From positions 186,001 through 250,000 of the forward strand of contig CACYWL010000003.1 of the NCBI GenBank assembly GCA_902778055.1: 64,000 nt of DNA, given 5' to 3'. The DNA comes from an uncultured Eubacteriales bacterium. Its GTDB lineage: Bacteria > Bacillota > Clostridia > Christensenellales > Aristaeellaceae. This document shows, one piece after another, positions 33,587-41,319 of this stretch. Position numbers and translations under genes: made by a program. Within the stretch, counting starts at the first letter, position 1. Each line of letters begins with the position of its first letter. Below the pieces are notes generated by a model. That model did not search any database and had not been told where the DNA came from. It saw nothing but the letters and a program-made list of their open reading frames with translations.

Positions 33587-34909
33587 GTGCTTGAATGTAT
33601 CGTCACGAAATTTGGCGGCAGCAGCCTGGCCAATGGAGATCAGTTCCGCAAGGTGCGCAGCATCCTGGAGCTGGAGCCGACACGGTGCTATCTGGTGCCC
33701 AGCGCGCCGGGAAAGCGCTTTTCCGCGGATGAAAAGGTGACGGATCTTCTGTATAAATGTCATGCGCTGGTCTCGGAGGGTCAGCCTTTCGGGGAGGAGT
33801 TCGCGAAGATCCGCGAGCGCTATCTTTCCATCGCGGCCCAGCTGCATCTGAGGGTGGAGATCGGGGCCGCGCTGGACGAGGTGGAGGCCGGCATCGCCGG
33901 CGGGAGAAACAGGGACTGGTGCGCCAGCCGGGGAGAATATCTCTGCGGTCTTCTGATGGCGGATTATCTGGGCTGGAGGTTCGTGGACGCGGCGGAGGGC
34001 ATCCGCTTCCGGGAGGACGGAACGCTGGATGAGGAGAAGACCCAGGAGCTGCTTTCCGCGCTGCTGAAGGACAGGAAGCCCTCCGTGGTGCCCGGTTTCT
34101 ACGGCGCCCGGGAGAACGGCGAGGTGACGACCTTTTCCCGGGGAGGAAGCGATATCACCGGCGCGCTCGTGGCCCGGGCAGTGCAGGCGGATGTCTATGA
34201 AAACTGGACGGATGTTTCCGGCTTCCTGATGGCGGATCCCCGGATTGTGGACAATCCGGCGGAAATTTCCTCCATTACCTATAAGGAACTGCGGGAGCTG
34301 AGCCACATGGGGGCCTCCGTGCTCCATGAGGACGCGATGTTCCCGGTGCACAGGGCGGGCATTCCGACCAATATCCGGAACACCAACAAGCCCTATCATC
34401 CGGGGACGCTCATCAGCAAGAACGCGCCGAACGAGATTCTGGTGCCGACAATCACGGGAATCGCAGGGCATAAGGGATACAGCGTCATCAATGTGGAAAA
34501 GAACATGATGAACAGCGAGGTCGGATTCGGCCGGAAGGTTCTTCAGGTGCTGGAGGAGTATGACATCTCCTTCGAGCATATGCCTACGGGCATAGATTCC
34601 ATGTGCGTGGTGGTCAAGAGCGAGATGCTCGCCCCGCACCGGGAGGAAGTCATCTCCCGGCTCGAGGATATGGTCCGGGACAGCGGGTCGGTGACCGTCA
34701 GCGATCAGATGTCCATCATCGCTACGGTGGGCCGGGGCATGGTGCACAACTGCGGCACCGCGGCCAGGCTGTTCAAGGCCATGAGCCGGGCCCGGATCAA
34801 TGTCCGGATGATCGATCAGGGATCCAGCGAGCTGAGCATTATTGTCGGCGTGAACGACAGCGATTTTGAGGCAACCATTCGCGCAATTTATCAGGAATTT
34901 GTTGCCTGA
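33587..34909 (+). CDS. lysC: Aspartate kinase with tandem ACT domains
   Basis: A 440-residue enzyme making aspartyl-phosphate, the first step toward lysine, threonine and methionine. The kinase domain starts with KFGGSSLAN (about residues 6-14) and includes FSRGGSDITGAL, the aspartate/ATP segment ENWTDVSGF and SHMGASVLHEDA. Two C-terminal ACT domains (about 310-440) normally bind the end-product amino acid and give feedback control. The length and plan resemble B. subtilis YclM-type aspartokinase III. Start is a GTG with GGGAGGA upstream. It has its own consensus promoter and shares a transcript with rfbD (17-base gap). Confidence 0.95.
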   Translation: MLECIVTKFGGSSLANGDQFRKVRSILELEPTRCYLVPSAPGKRFSADEKVTDLLYKCHALVSEGQPFGEEFAKIRERYLSIAAQLHLRVEIGAALDEVEAGIAGGRNRDWCASRGEYLCGLLMADYLGWRFVDAAEGIRFREDGTLDEEKTQELLSALLKDRKPSVVPGFYGARENGEVTTFSRGGSDITGALVARAVQADVYENWTDVSGFLMADPRIVDNPAEISSITYKELRELSHMGASVLHEDAMFPVHRAGIPTNIRNTNKPYHPGTLISKNAPNEILVPTITGIAGHKGYSVINVEKNMMNSEVGFGRKVLQVLEEYDISFEHMPTGIDSMCVVVKSEMLAPHREEVISRLEDMVRDSGSVTVSDQMSIIATVGRGMVHNCGTAARLFKAMSRARINVRMIDQGSSELSIIVGVNDSDFEATIRAIYQEFVA

Positions 34910-34926
34910 TACAGTTGGAGGACGGT

Positions 34927-35784
34927 ATGAAGGTACTGGTTACCGGTTATAACGGCCAGTTGGGCCGGGATGTGGTGCGGCTGCTTGAAAAGCGCGGCGT
35001 GGAATGCCGCGGGGTGGATGTGGAGGATTTTGACCTGACGGACGGCGCGGCGGTCAAGAGCTATGTGCAGGACTACGTACCGGATGTGATTGTTCACTGT
35101 GCGGCGTATACGGCGGTGGACCGGGCGGAGAGCGAGCCGGAGATCTGCGCCGCGGTGAACGGCGGCGGCACGCTGAACATGGTTCGTGCGGCGCTGAGCG
35201 TCGGGGCGAGACTGGTCTATATTTCCACGGACTATGTGTTTTCCGGAGAGGGAGAGGAGCCCTGGACGGAGGACGCGCCGTATGATCCCCAGAATGTGTA
35301 CGGAATGAGCAAGGTTCAGGGGGAGATTGCCGTCCGGAGCCTGATGAAACGGTATTATCTGCTGCGGACTTCCTGGGTCTACGGAGTGAACGGACGGAAT
35401 TTTGTCCGAACCATGCTGAAGCTGGGCAAAGAGAAGCAGGAGGTTCGCGTGGTGGACGATCAGATCGGATCTCCCACCTATTCCGCGGATCTGGCCCGGG
35501 TCATCTGCGATCTGATTGAAACGGAAAAATACGGTATCTATCATACGGCGAACGAGGGCTATATGTCCTGGGCGGAGTTTGCCCGGATGATCATGGCGGA
35601 GGCCGGACTGAGCTGCAGGGTGATCCCGGTTCCTTCCGCGGAGTATCCTGTTCCGGCCCGCAGACCGCTGAATTCCAGGCTGTCCGGGGAGAAGCTCCGG
35701 AGCAGCGGAATTGTGCCCATGCCCGCAGTGAGGGATGCACTGACCCGCTACCTGAAGGAGCTGGCGGAGGAACAGGCAGAGTAA
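34927..35784 (+). CDS. rfbD: dTDP-4-dehydrorhamnose reductase
   Basis: A 285-residue short-chain dehydrogenase of the RmlD family, last step of dTDP-L-rhamnose synthesis. It has the N-terminal nucleotide loop VTGYNGQLGRDV, the VDRAES segment, STDYVFSG, and the catalytic Tyr-Lys pair in YGMSKVQGE. The C-terminal part holds RPLNSRLSGEKL, typical for the family. Start at ATG 34927 with GGAGGA just upstream; a TTG 12 bases earlier overlaps that site. The other rhamnose genes (rfbA, rfbB, rfbC) are not in the window. It ends just before a strong terminator. Confidence 0.93.
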   Translation: MKVLVTGYNGQLGRDVVRLLEKRGVECRGVDVEDFDLTDGAAVKSYVQDYVPDVIVHCAAYTAVDRAESEPEICAAVNGGGTLNMVRAALSVGARLVYISTDYVFSGEGEEPWTEDAPYDPQNVYGMSKVQGEIAVRSLMKRYYLLRTSWVYGVNGRNFVRTMLKLGKEKQEVRVVDDQIGSPTYSADLARVICDLIETEKYGIYHTANEGYMSWAEFARMIMAEAGLSCRVIPVPSAEYPVPARRPLNSRLSGEKLRSSGIVPMPAVRDALTRYLKELAEEQAE

Positions 35785-35792
35785 TCTTGGAT

Positions 35793-35817
35793 CAGGAGCC
35801 GGAAGGCTCCTGTTTTT
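35793..35817 (+). terminator. Rho-independent terminator after rfbD
   Basis: CAGGAGCC (35793-35800), loop GGAA, GGCTCCTG (35805-35812), then TTTTT: an 8-bp perfect stem with a U-run. It sits only about 12 bases before the lspA start, so lspA needs read-through or a promoter inside rfbD. Confidence 0.85.
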
Positions 35818-35828
35818 AAGGAGCGGCG

Positions 35829-36275
35829 GTGAAAAGAGATCTTTGGATCGCGGGAGCGGTCTACCTGACGGACCGGATCACGAAGGCCTTCTGGGGCAGC
35901 ATCCCGAAGGAGGGAGTAACCCTGATCCCGGGCGTGGTGGGACTTTATCCCGCGAGAAATACGGGCATGGCGTTTTCTATGCTTTCCGGGCAGCCCTGGC
36001 TGACGGGCCTGCTGAGCCTGATGCTGATTGCCGGCGGATTCCTGTACCTGCGGGGAAAGAAACTGCGGAGACTGGAAAGCGTGGGGCTGATGATGATGCT
36101 GGGCGGGGCGTGCGGAAACCTGACGGACCGGCTGCTGGCCGGCTCCGTGCCGGACATGGTTGAGCTGCTGTTCGTCCGGTTCGCGATCTTTAACGCGGCG
36201 GATGTCTGCCTTGTGGCCGGATGCGCGCTGGTCATGGCGGATCTGCTCCTGGGAGGCCGGAAGAAGCATGGATGA
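35829..36275 (+). CDS. lspA: Lipoprotein signal peptidase (signal peptidase II)
   Basis: A 148-residue four-helix aspartyl protease of the membrane that cleaves lipoprotein signal peptides after lipidation. Conserved parts are the NTGMAFSML segment, GGACGNLTDRL with the first catalytic Asp, and FAIFNAADVCLVAG with the second. Slightly shorter than many homologues but complete. GTG start with AAGGAG upstream, the site directly following the rfbD terminator. Overlaps the next gene, an RluA-family synthase, by 8 bases, the usual lspA-rluD order in Bacillota. Confidence 0.94.
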   Translation: MKRDLWIAGAVYLTDRITKAFWGSIPKEGVTLIPGVVGLYPARNTGMAFSMLSGQPWLTGLLSLMLIAGGFLYLRGKKLRRLESVGLMMMLGGACGNLTDRLLAGSVPDMVELLFVRFAIFNAADVCLVAGCALVMADLLLGGRKKHG

Positions 36276-37182
36276 TACCGTTTATCGAATCAGGGGAGAC
36301 GGCCGGCGCGCGGATGTGATTCTCAGCGAGCATACCGGCCTTACCCGTAGCCGGGTAGCCGGGCTGATGGCGGAGGGACGCTGCCTGATCTCCGGAAAGG
36401 TCTGCACGAAGGCAGGAACCCGGGCCGCGCCGGAGCAGGAACTGGAGCTGACGGTGCCGGCGCCGAAGCCGGCCGCGCCCCAGGCGGAAAACCTGCCGCT
36501 GGAGATTCTGTATCAGGACGGGGATCTGGCGGTTGTGATCAAGCCGCGGGGGATGGTGACGCATCCGGCGGCGGGGCACGCGGACGGGACGCTGGTCAAT
36601 GCGCTGATGCATCATCTGGATGCGCTGGGAGGCATCGGCGGAGAACTGCGGCCGGGGATTGTCCATCGGCTGGACCGGGATACCTCCGGGCTGATGATTG
36701 TGGCCAAAAACGATGAAAGCCAGCTGGCGCTGAGCCGGATGCTGGCGGAACGGAAGATCGAAAAGCACTACCGGGCACTGGTGGAGGGCCGGATGAAGGA
36801 GACGTCCGGCAGGATCGAGCTTCCCATTGACCGGAGCCGGAAGGACCGGAAGAAGATGGCGGTGGAAGCCGACGGCCGGGAAGCCGTTACGGAGTGGCGG
36901 AGCATTGCGGAGGGCCGGGAATGCACGCTGCTGGATGTGCATATTCTGACGGGAAGAACCCATCAGATTCGCGTTCATATGCAGGCTGTCCATCATCCGG
37001 TCTGCGGGGATCCGGTCTATGGCTGGGAGCGGGGCGTGAAGGTGCCCTGCCTGATGCTGCATGCATATACCCTGCGGTTTCTTCATCCGCGGACGGGAGA
37101 AGAACTGTTTCTGACTGCGCCGCTGCCGGAGGATTTCCGGGACGGCCTGCGAAAAAACGGAATTGATCCGGCCGGGCTATGA
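36268..37182 (+). CDS. RluA-family pseudouridine synthase (RluD-like)
   Basis: A 304-residue pseudouridine synthase. An N-terminal S4 RNA-binding domain (about 15-75) is followed by the catalytic domain. The catalytic Asp is in PGIVHRLDRDTSGLMIVAK (about residue 136), and TGRTHQIRVHM marks the C-terminal part. It isomerises uridines in rRNA; RluD-type enzymes act on helix 69, but the site here is inferred. Start is the ATG overlapping the lspA end by 8 bases, with no strong ribosome site, consistent with coupling. A long open extension upstream inside lspA is not coding. Convergent with the flippase gene 52 bases on. Confidence 0.94.
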   Translation: MDDTVYRIRGDGRRADVILSEHTGLTRSRVAGLMAEGRCLISGKVCTKAGTRAAPEQELELTVPAPKPAAPQAENLPLEILYQDGDLAVVIKPRGMVTHPAAGHADGTLVNALMHHLDALGGIGGELRPGIVHRLDRDTSGLMIVAKNDESQLALSRMLAERKIEKHYRALVEGRMKETSGRIELPIDRSRKDRKKMAVEADGREAVTEWRSIAEGRECTLLDVHILTGRTHQIRVHMQAVHHPVCGDPVYGWERGVKVPCLMLHAYTLRFLHPRTGEELFLTAPLPEDFRDGLRKNGIDPAGL

Positions 37183-37234
37183 TTCATCTCAGGGAATGAT
37201 TCTTCAGGACGGTCAGCCATGAGCAAGCCTTTTC

Positions 37235-38623
37235 TCAGATAAAACGGAAAACCGAATTCAGAATCCATCGGATGATATCCGCGGCTGCGGGATGCAGAAG
37301 CCATCCGGCCAGGAGGATCACCGCAAGCAGTCCCGCGTCCAGCAGGAGGGTCTTCGCCGGAATCCATTCCGGCCGGAACAGAATTTTTCCCGAATCATAC
37401 AGGGACATGTAGACCATCTGATATCCCATGGCCAGAAGCGTTCCCAGCGCGACACCCTCCAGTCCCCAGAACTGAACCGCAATCATGGAGACTCCCAGGT
37501 TCAGCGCGGCGGCGATGATGTAATTGTTCTGCGTCTGCCTGAAATGGCCGCTGGCCAGAATCAGCTTGTCATACGGATCGCGGAGGCTCTGAAGGCCGTA
37601 AGCGGCTGTCATCAGCGCCGCGAAAGCCGGGCGGACATAATTCGCGTCCGTAATTCCTTCCGTGTAGACCTGTACGAACGGAACCAGAAAGATACCCAGC
37701 CCGCCGAAAACCAGCACCGTACCAACGTGAATTCCTCTTTCAAATCCGGCAAAGAAGGAGTTCAGCGCCGCTCCGTCCCCCCTGGCACGCAGTTCGCCGA
37801 GCTTCGGCTGTATGCTGTAGGTGACGGACGTGAATATCCGCCGGACTCCGGAGATGACCATAAAATAGACGGAATAAACCGAGACTTCCCGAAAGGCGGT
37901 AAACAGCGACAGCAGGATGACGTCCGTGTTTTCCAGAATGAAATAAGCGACATGCTGGGCGATCCCGTTCCATTTCTGCGGAATGGGCTCCTCAGTATAC
38001 CTGACCTTCACACTGATCCGATAATGCCGCCGCGCATACAGAAGCACGGGAGCGATCTGCCCGATGCTCAGCAGGGTTCCGGCCAGACGGACAAGAATCA
38101 GCGGATTTCCGCCGCGGATGAGCGCGACCTGAACCGCGGTGGAAAGAAGCGTGGCCGCCGTGCCCAGACCGTAAAGCACATATCCCTTCTGATCGGAAAC
38201 GATCAGCAGGGATTCAGGCTTTCCAAACAGATAATGGATCACCGTTCCGAGCCCCAGAACAAGGATAAACCAGGCGGAGGAAGGCACGCCCGCCGCGGCC
38301 GGAAAAACGGCCGTCAGCAGGAGAATATACACCGTGCAGATCCCCGCAATCCTCCGAAACACCCGATATCCCGAGGACAGAATCGCACTGATCCTGTCAA
38401 AGTCCCCCGCCTCCAGCGGCTGATACAGGGCTGCGGGTATCACGGCTCCAATTCCCATCTCCAAAAGTACGGTATAGGAAAGAAACTGGGAGATGGAATG
38501 GACCATGCCGTTCATTTCCGACCCGTAATGGGAGAGGATCTCCCGCGGCAGAATCAGACCGCAGACAATCGCTGTGATGTGCTGCAGAACAGAGCACAGG
38601 GTGTTTTTTGTCTGTACGTTCAT
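37235..38623 (-). CDS. Oligosaccharide flippase-like membrane protein (MOP/Wzx superfamily)
   Basis: A 462-residue membrane protein with about twelve hydrophobic helices from end to end and the loose pattern of polysaccharide transporters (for example REILSHYGSEMNGMVHSISQF near the start, and the PYDKLILASGHFRQTQNN loop in the second half). Such proteins flip undecaprenyl-linked repeat units across the membrane. No substrate can be assigned. Its ATG overlaps the stop of the upstream glycosyltransferase gene (ATGA), so the two are co-translated and probably act on one glycan. Base composition is somewhat more AT-rich than in the central operons. Confidence 0.85.
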   Translation of the reverse strand: MNVQTKNTLCSVLQHITAIVCGLILPREILSHYGSEMNGMVHSISQFLSYTVLLEMGIGAVIPAALYQPLEAGDFDRISAILSSGYRVFRRIAGICTVYILLLTAVFPAAAGVPSSAWFILVLGLGTVIHYLFGKPESLLIVSDQKGYVLYGLGTAATLLSTAVQVALIRGGNPLILVRLAGTLLSIGQIAPVLLYARRHYRISVKVRYTEEPIPQKWNGIAQHVAYFILENTDVILLSLFTAFREVSVYSVYFMVISGVRRIFTSVTYSIQPKLGELRARGDGAALNSFFAGFERGIHVGTVLVFGGLGIFLVPFVQVYTEGITDANYVRPAFAALMTAAYGLQSLRDPYDKLILASGHFRQTQNNYIIAAALNLGVSMIAVQFWGLEGVALGTLLAMGYQMVYMSLYDSGKILFRPEWIPAKTLLLDAGLLAVILLAGWLLHPAAADIIRWILNSVFRFI

Positions 38624-39639
38624 CGGCCGGTAACCCTGTGAATGAAGAGCCTGATCGGCCGGTAGACGGGCATGAGGATCGGAATCAGCCGCGGACAGAA
38701 CCTGATCAGGAAATACGCGGCCCGCGTCCTGAACCGGCCTGACAGGGCGAGCTGCCGATGTCCGGCTGCCAGAATCTCCGTCCGAATATCTTCCGCTGCT
38801 TTCTGCTCTGAAAAAGGAATCGCGGACCAGTGAACAATCATGCTGCGCAGCCTGGCCTCCTGAATTAAATTCAATTGCTCAACATCATATATTTCGGGAG
38901 TCTTTTCCCGAACAAAGGCGACGTATTGATCCATGGCAGTCATCCAGTCCCGGAGATTGCGGAGCGATCTGGTCTGCGTAATGCTTCCCGGGCGGGTACG
39001 GTGCAGCACAAGCGCGTCCGGGATGGTTACAATGGTTTCGGCTGAGGACAGTACCTGATAGGTTGTGCTGACATCCTCATAGACCCGGCCTTCAGGGAAA
39101 CGAAGGCTTTCCCAGAGCCTGCGCACGTAGAGCTTATTCCAGACGGCCTGATTGATTTTCCCCTGCGCTAGCCGCCGAAGAGCATCTCCGGAAGAAAGCA
39201 CTTCCCTTTCCGGGACTTCCGCCCGTCTGCTCCCCGCCCCGGCCATCTTCTTTCCGGTGCGGCAGACCGCGTATCCGCAAACGGCGATATCCGCATGATG
39301 GTGCTGTAGGGCCTCCATGGTTTTCTCAATCATTTCCGGACAGAAGGCGTCATCCGGATCCAGAAACGAAACGATTTCTCCCGTCATGCGCTGAAGCCCC
39401 GTATTTCTCGCAGCGCTCAGACCGCGGTTGTCCTGATGAAAAACGCGGATGAGATCAGGCCATCGGCGCGCATATTCGTCACAAATCTCTCCGGATCCGT
39501 CCGCGGAGCCGTCATCCACCAGCAGAATCTCGAGCGGCCTCCAGGTCTGCAGCACCAGACTGTCCAACGCCTCCCGCAGCCATGGGAACACGTTGAACAC
39601 CGGTACGATGACGCTGACAAGCTTATGCGTTGTGCCCAT
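38620..39639 (-). CDS. Family 2 glycosyltransferase
   Basis: A 339-residue GT-A fold glycosyltransferase. It opens with VSVIVPVFNVFPWLREALDS, followed by LVDDGSADGSGEICDEYA and the metal-binding DPDD motif (SFLDPDDAFCPEM, about residues 91-95). The C-terminal part has a hydrophobic or amphipathic stretch (about 305-330). It should transfer a sugar from a nucleotide donor onto a lipid- or glycan-linked acceptor at the membrane. AAGGAG ribosome site ahead of the ATG. Upstream of and coupled to the flippase, giving a two-gene surface glycan unit. Confidence 0.93.
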   Translation of the reverse strand: MGTTHKLVSVIVPVFNVFPWLREALDSLVLQTWRPLEILLVDDGSADGSGEICDEYARRWPDLIRVFHQDNRGLSAARNTGLQRMTGEIVSFLDPDDAFCPEMIEKTMEALQHHHADIAVCGYAVCRTGKKMAGAGSRRAEVPEREVLSSGDALRRLAQGKINQAVWNKLYVRRLWESLRFPEGRVYEDVSTTYQVLSSAETIVTIPDALVLHRTRPGSITQTRSLRNLRDWMTAMDQYVAFVREKTPEIYDVEQLNLIQEARLRSMIVHWSAIPFSEQKAAEDIRTEILAAGHRQLALSGRFRTRAAYFLIRFCPRLIPILMPVYRPIRLFIHRVTGR

Positions 39640-39679
39640 CCCTCTGCTGCTCCTTCATGCTTCCATCCTGTTTTTACGA

Positions 39680-39724
39680 CCCCTGCACCTCCGCGGGAAC
39701 CTTTTTTCCGCAGGGGGCTTTTTT
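39680..39724 (+). terminator. Possible terminator-like inverted repeat between minus-strand genes
   Basis: CCCCTGC (39680-39686) and GCAGGGG (39710-39716) flank a 23-base loop and are followed on the plus strand by GC and six T. No plus-strand gene feeds into it. On the minus strand it would be a hairpin without a U-run between the secreted-protein gene and the glycosyltransferase. Confidence 0.35.
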
Positions 39725-40847
39725 ACTGTGCATGCCGGCCGATCCAGAGATCCCAGATGTTCCGGATGCCGCTTTCGCTGATGTATACAAGCGAGTAATA
39801 GGGCAGTGCTTCGGGATAAACCGCCCTGGCTCTGGCCAGATAGCAGCGGACGCCGTCCTTTTCGGCGAGACAGCACAGGGGCACATAATCCACGCCCGTA
39901 AGCTGCTCCGCGGCGCGTTCAAAGGCGGCTTTCTCTTCCCCGGTCAGCCCGAAGGCTTCAGGCAAGGTCCAGCCGGCCATGTCCGGCAGACCGGCCGGGG
40001 CTTCCGGGGAGACCTTCGAGAAGACTTTCTTTTCCAGAGACACGTCTCCGGCGTTCAGAATGATCAGCTCGTCCCGGTCATTGACGAAGAAGACCGCAGC
40101 GCTTTCCTGATCGGAGACGTTTTCCCGGCTGACCTGGGCGCCGCTGTCATCATAGGTCACCCTGTCCAGGATCATTCTCCGGGCGAAAAGAGCGGAGACG
40201 GCCGGATCGTATTCGCAGGAGTAGACCCACTCATAGGTGATCCAGGCGCTGTCGGACCAGGTGATCAGCACCTTGTAATTGTCCGTGTCCTCCAGCGAAA
40301 GCTCCAGGGAAGCCCGGTCGCTGGCCCAGAAGGTCCCCTCCAGCGCATCCAAAACCCAGCCGGCATCAGGCAGCTCAGCTTCGATGGTTCCTGTCAGTCC
40401 GCGGGCCTCGGCGATGAAGTCATACCAGCTCTGCATAATATCCGCCGGCGCGGCCAGCCCTTCCGGCATGACGGCCCTGTACAGGGTTTCGGTACCGTCC
40501 TTCATGACCTGACGGATCAGATCCCTGCCGCCTTCGCCCAGGAAGAAATCAAACCGGATCTCCCCGTCCCCGATCATCAGCACCACATATTCGCCGTCCG
40601 GCGTCAGGCTCAGATCAAGGGGCTCCAGCTCCATCTGCAGCAGCAGGTTCACATAGGCTTCCGGATCGCAGTCCGCGGGATCCAGGGGGCCGTATTCCGT
40701 AGTGGACAGCGTGTAGGCCACAGACCCGGACGGGTCGGCGATTCCGGCGAGGCAGTCCTTCAGCGCGCACTCCTCCGCGGCTGATGCGGCGCAGAACATG
40801 GTGAGCGCAAGAACGAGGGCGAGTAAGGCTGCAGAAAGCTTCTTCAT
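39723..40847 (-). CDS. Secreted protein of unknown function
   Basis: A 374-residue protein with a clear signal peptide (MKKLSAALLALVLALTMFCA region, cleavage likely near ASAAEE). The mature part is acidic and seems built of alternating beta strands and helices, with no repeat, no known motif and few cysteines. I do not recognise a family. Excellent ribosome site (AAAGGAGGAATAAAC) before the ATG, so it is probably well translated. It may be transcribed alone or with the downstream glycosyltransferase (83-base gap containing an inverted repeat). Confidence 0.75.
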   Translation of the reverse strand: MKKLSAALLALVLALTMFCAASAAEECALKDCLAGIADPSGSVAYTLSTTEYGPLDPADCDPEAYVNLLLQMELEPLDLSLTPDGEYVVLMIGDGEIRFDFFLGEGGRDLIRQVMKDGTETLYRAVMPEGLAAPADIMQSWYDFIAEARGLTGTIEAELPDAGWVLDALEGTFWASDRASLELSLEDTDNYKVLITWSDSAWITYEWVYSCEYDPAVSALFARRMILDRVTYDDSGAQVSRENVSDQESAAVFFVNDRDELIILNAGDVSLEKKVFSKVSPEAPAGLPDMAGWTLPEAFGLTGEEKAAFERAAEQLTGVDYVPLCCLAEKDGVRCYLARARAVYPEALPYYSLVYISESGIRNIWDLWIGRHAQ

Positions 40848-41160
40848 GTTTATTCCTCCTTTAACTGCAATGAACAGGAACCCTCAAAGGTAAAATCTTC
40901 CGGGAGGATCCGCTGCTTTTGCACGCACAGGACGGTTCTCCCGTTCCGGGTTTCGGATCCTGCGTTCGCTGTCCATTACGGGCAGCAAGCATCCACGGGC
41001 TCCCATGCAAAGTATATCAACGTTGCCGCAAAAAATCCACGAAATCCGGAATGGTCTTTGTTTTGCCAATGTTTTTTCAAACCTCTCCTGGGCATCAGCC
41101 GCCGTCCGCCGGAATGAGCTTTCCTGGGGAATGCAGACGCCTCCGGCGGAGGGAGAAAGG

Positions 41161-41190
41161 TTGACAAGGCAGGAATTCCCTCTGTAAAAT
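41161..41190 (+). promoter_or_regulatory. Sigma-A promoter for the glycyl radical enzyme operon
   Basis: TTGACA (41161-41166), 18-base spacer, TAAAAT (41185-41190), giving a leader of about 120 bases before the ATG at 41320. Confidence 0.75.
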
Positions 41191-41253
41191 AAACCGGTAT
41201 TTACTCAAATGAGGGAAAGAACAAAGCCGGCGGTTTCCGTGCGGCCGATTCTG

Positions 41254-41288
41254 ATGACTGATCCGCTGCTGCAGCGGGGTTCTGTCAT
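41254..41288 (+). promoter_or_regulatory. Two-tier hairpin in the 5' leader of the glycyl radical enzyme gene
   Basis: ATGAC (41254-41258) pairs with GTCAT (41284-41288), and inside it CCGCTG (41263-41268) pairs with CAGCGG (41272-41277) around a CTG loop. No U-run follows directly, so it is a leader structure rather than a terminator. Possible regulatory or stabilising role (inference). Confidence 0.45.
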
Positions 41289-41319
41289 TTGGCTGTTTGC
41301 GTAAGGGAGGGAGACTGCG

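Larger units (their letters stand above)
40848..41319. other. 472-base divergent intergenic region
   Basis: This gap separates the secreted unknown (minus) and the glycyl radical enzyme (plus). I see the ribosome site of the minus gene at its left end. A TATACT-like minus-strand -10 box lies near 41013-41018 without a convincing -35. The right end holds the plus promoter and structured leader listed separately. The middle part shows no credible gene and no recognised RNA family; short open frames there lack ribosome sites. Confidence 0.6.
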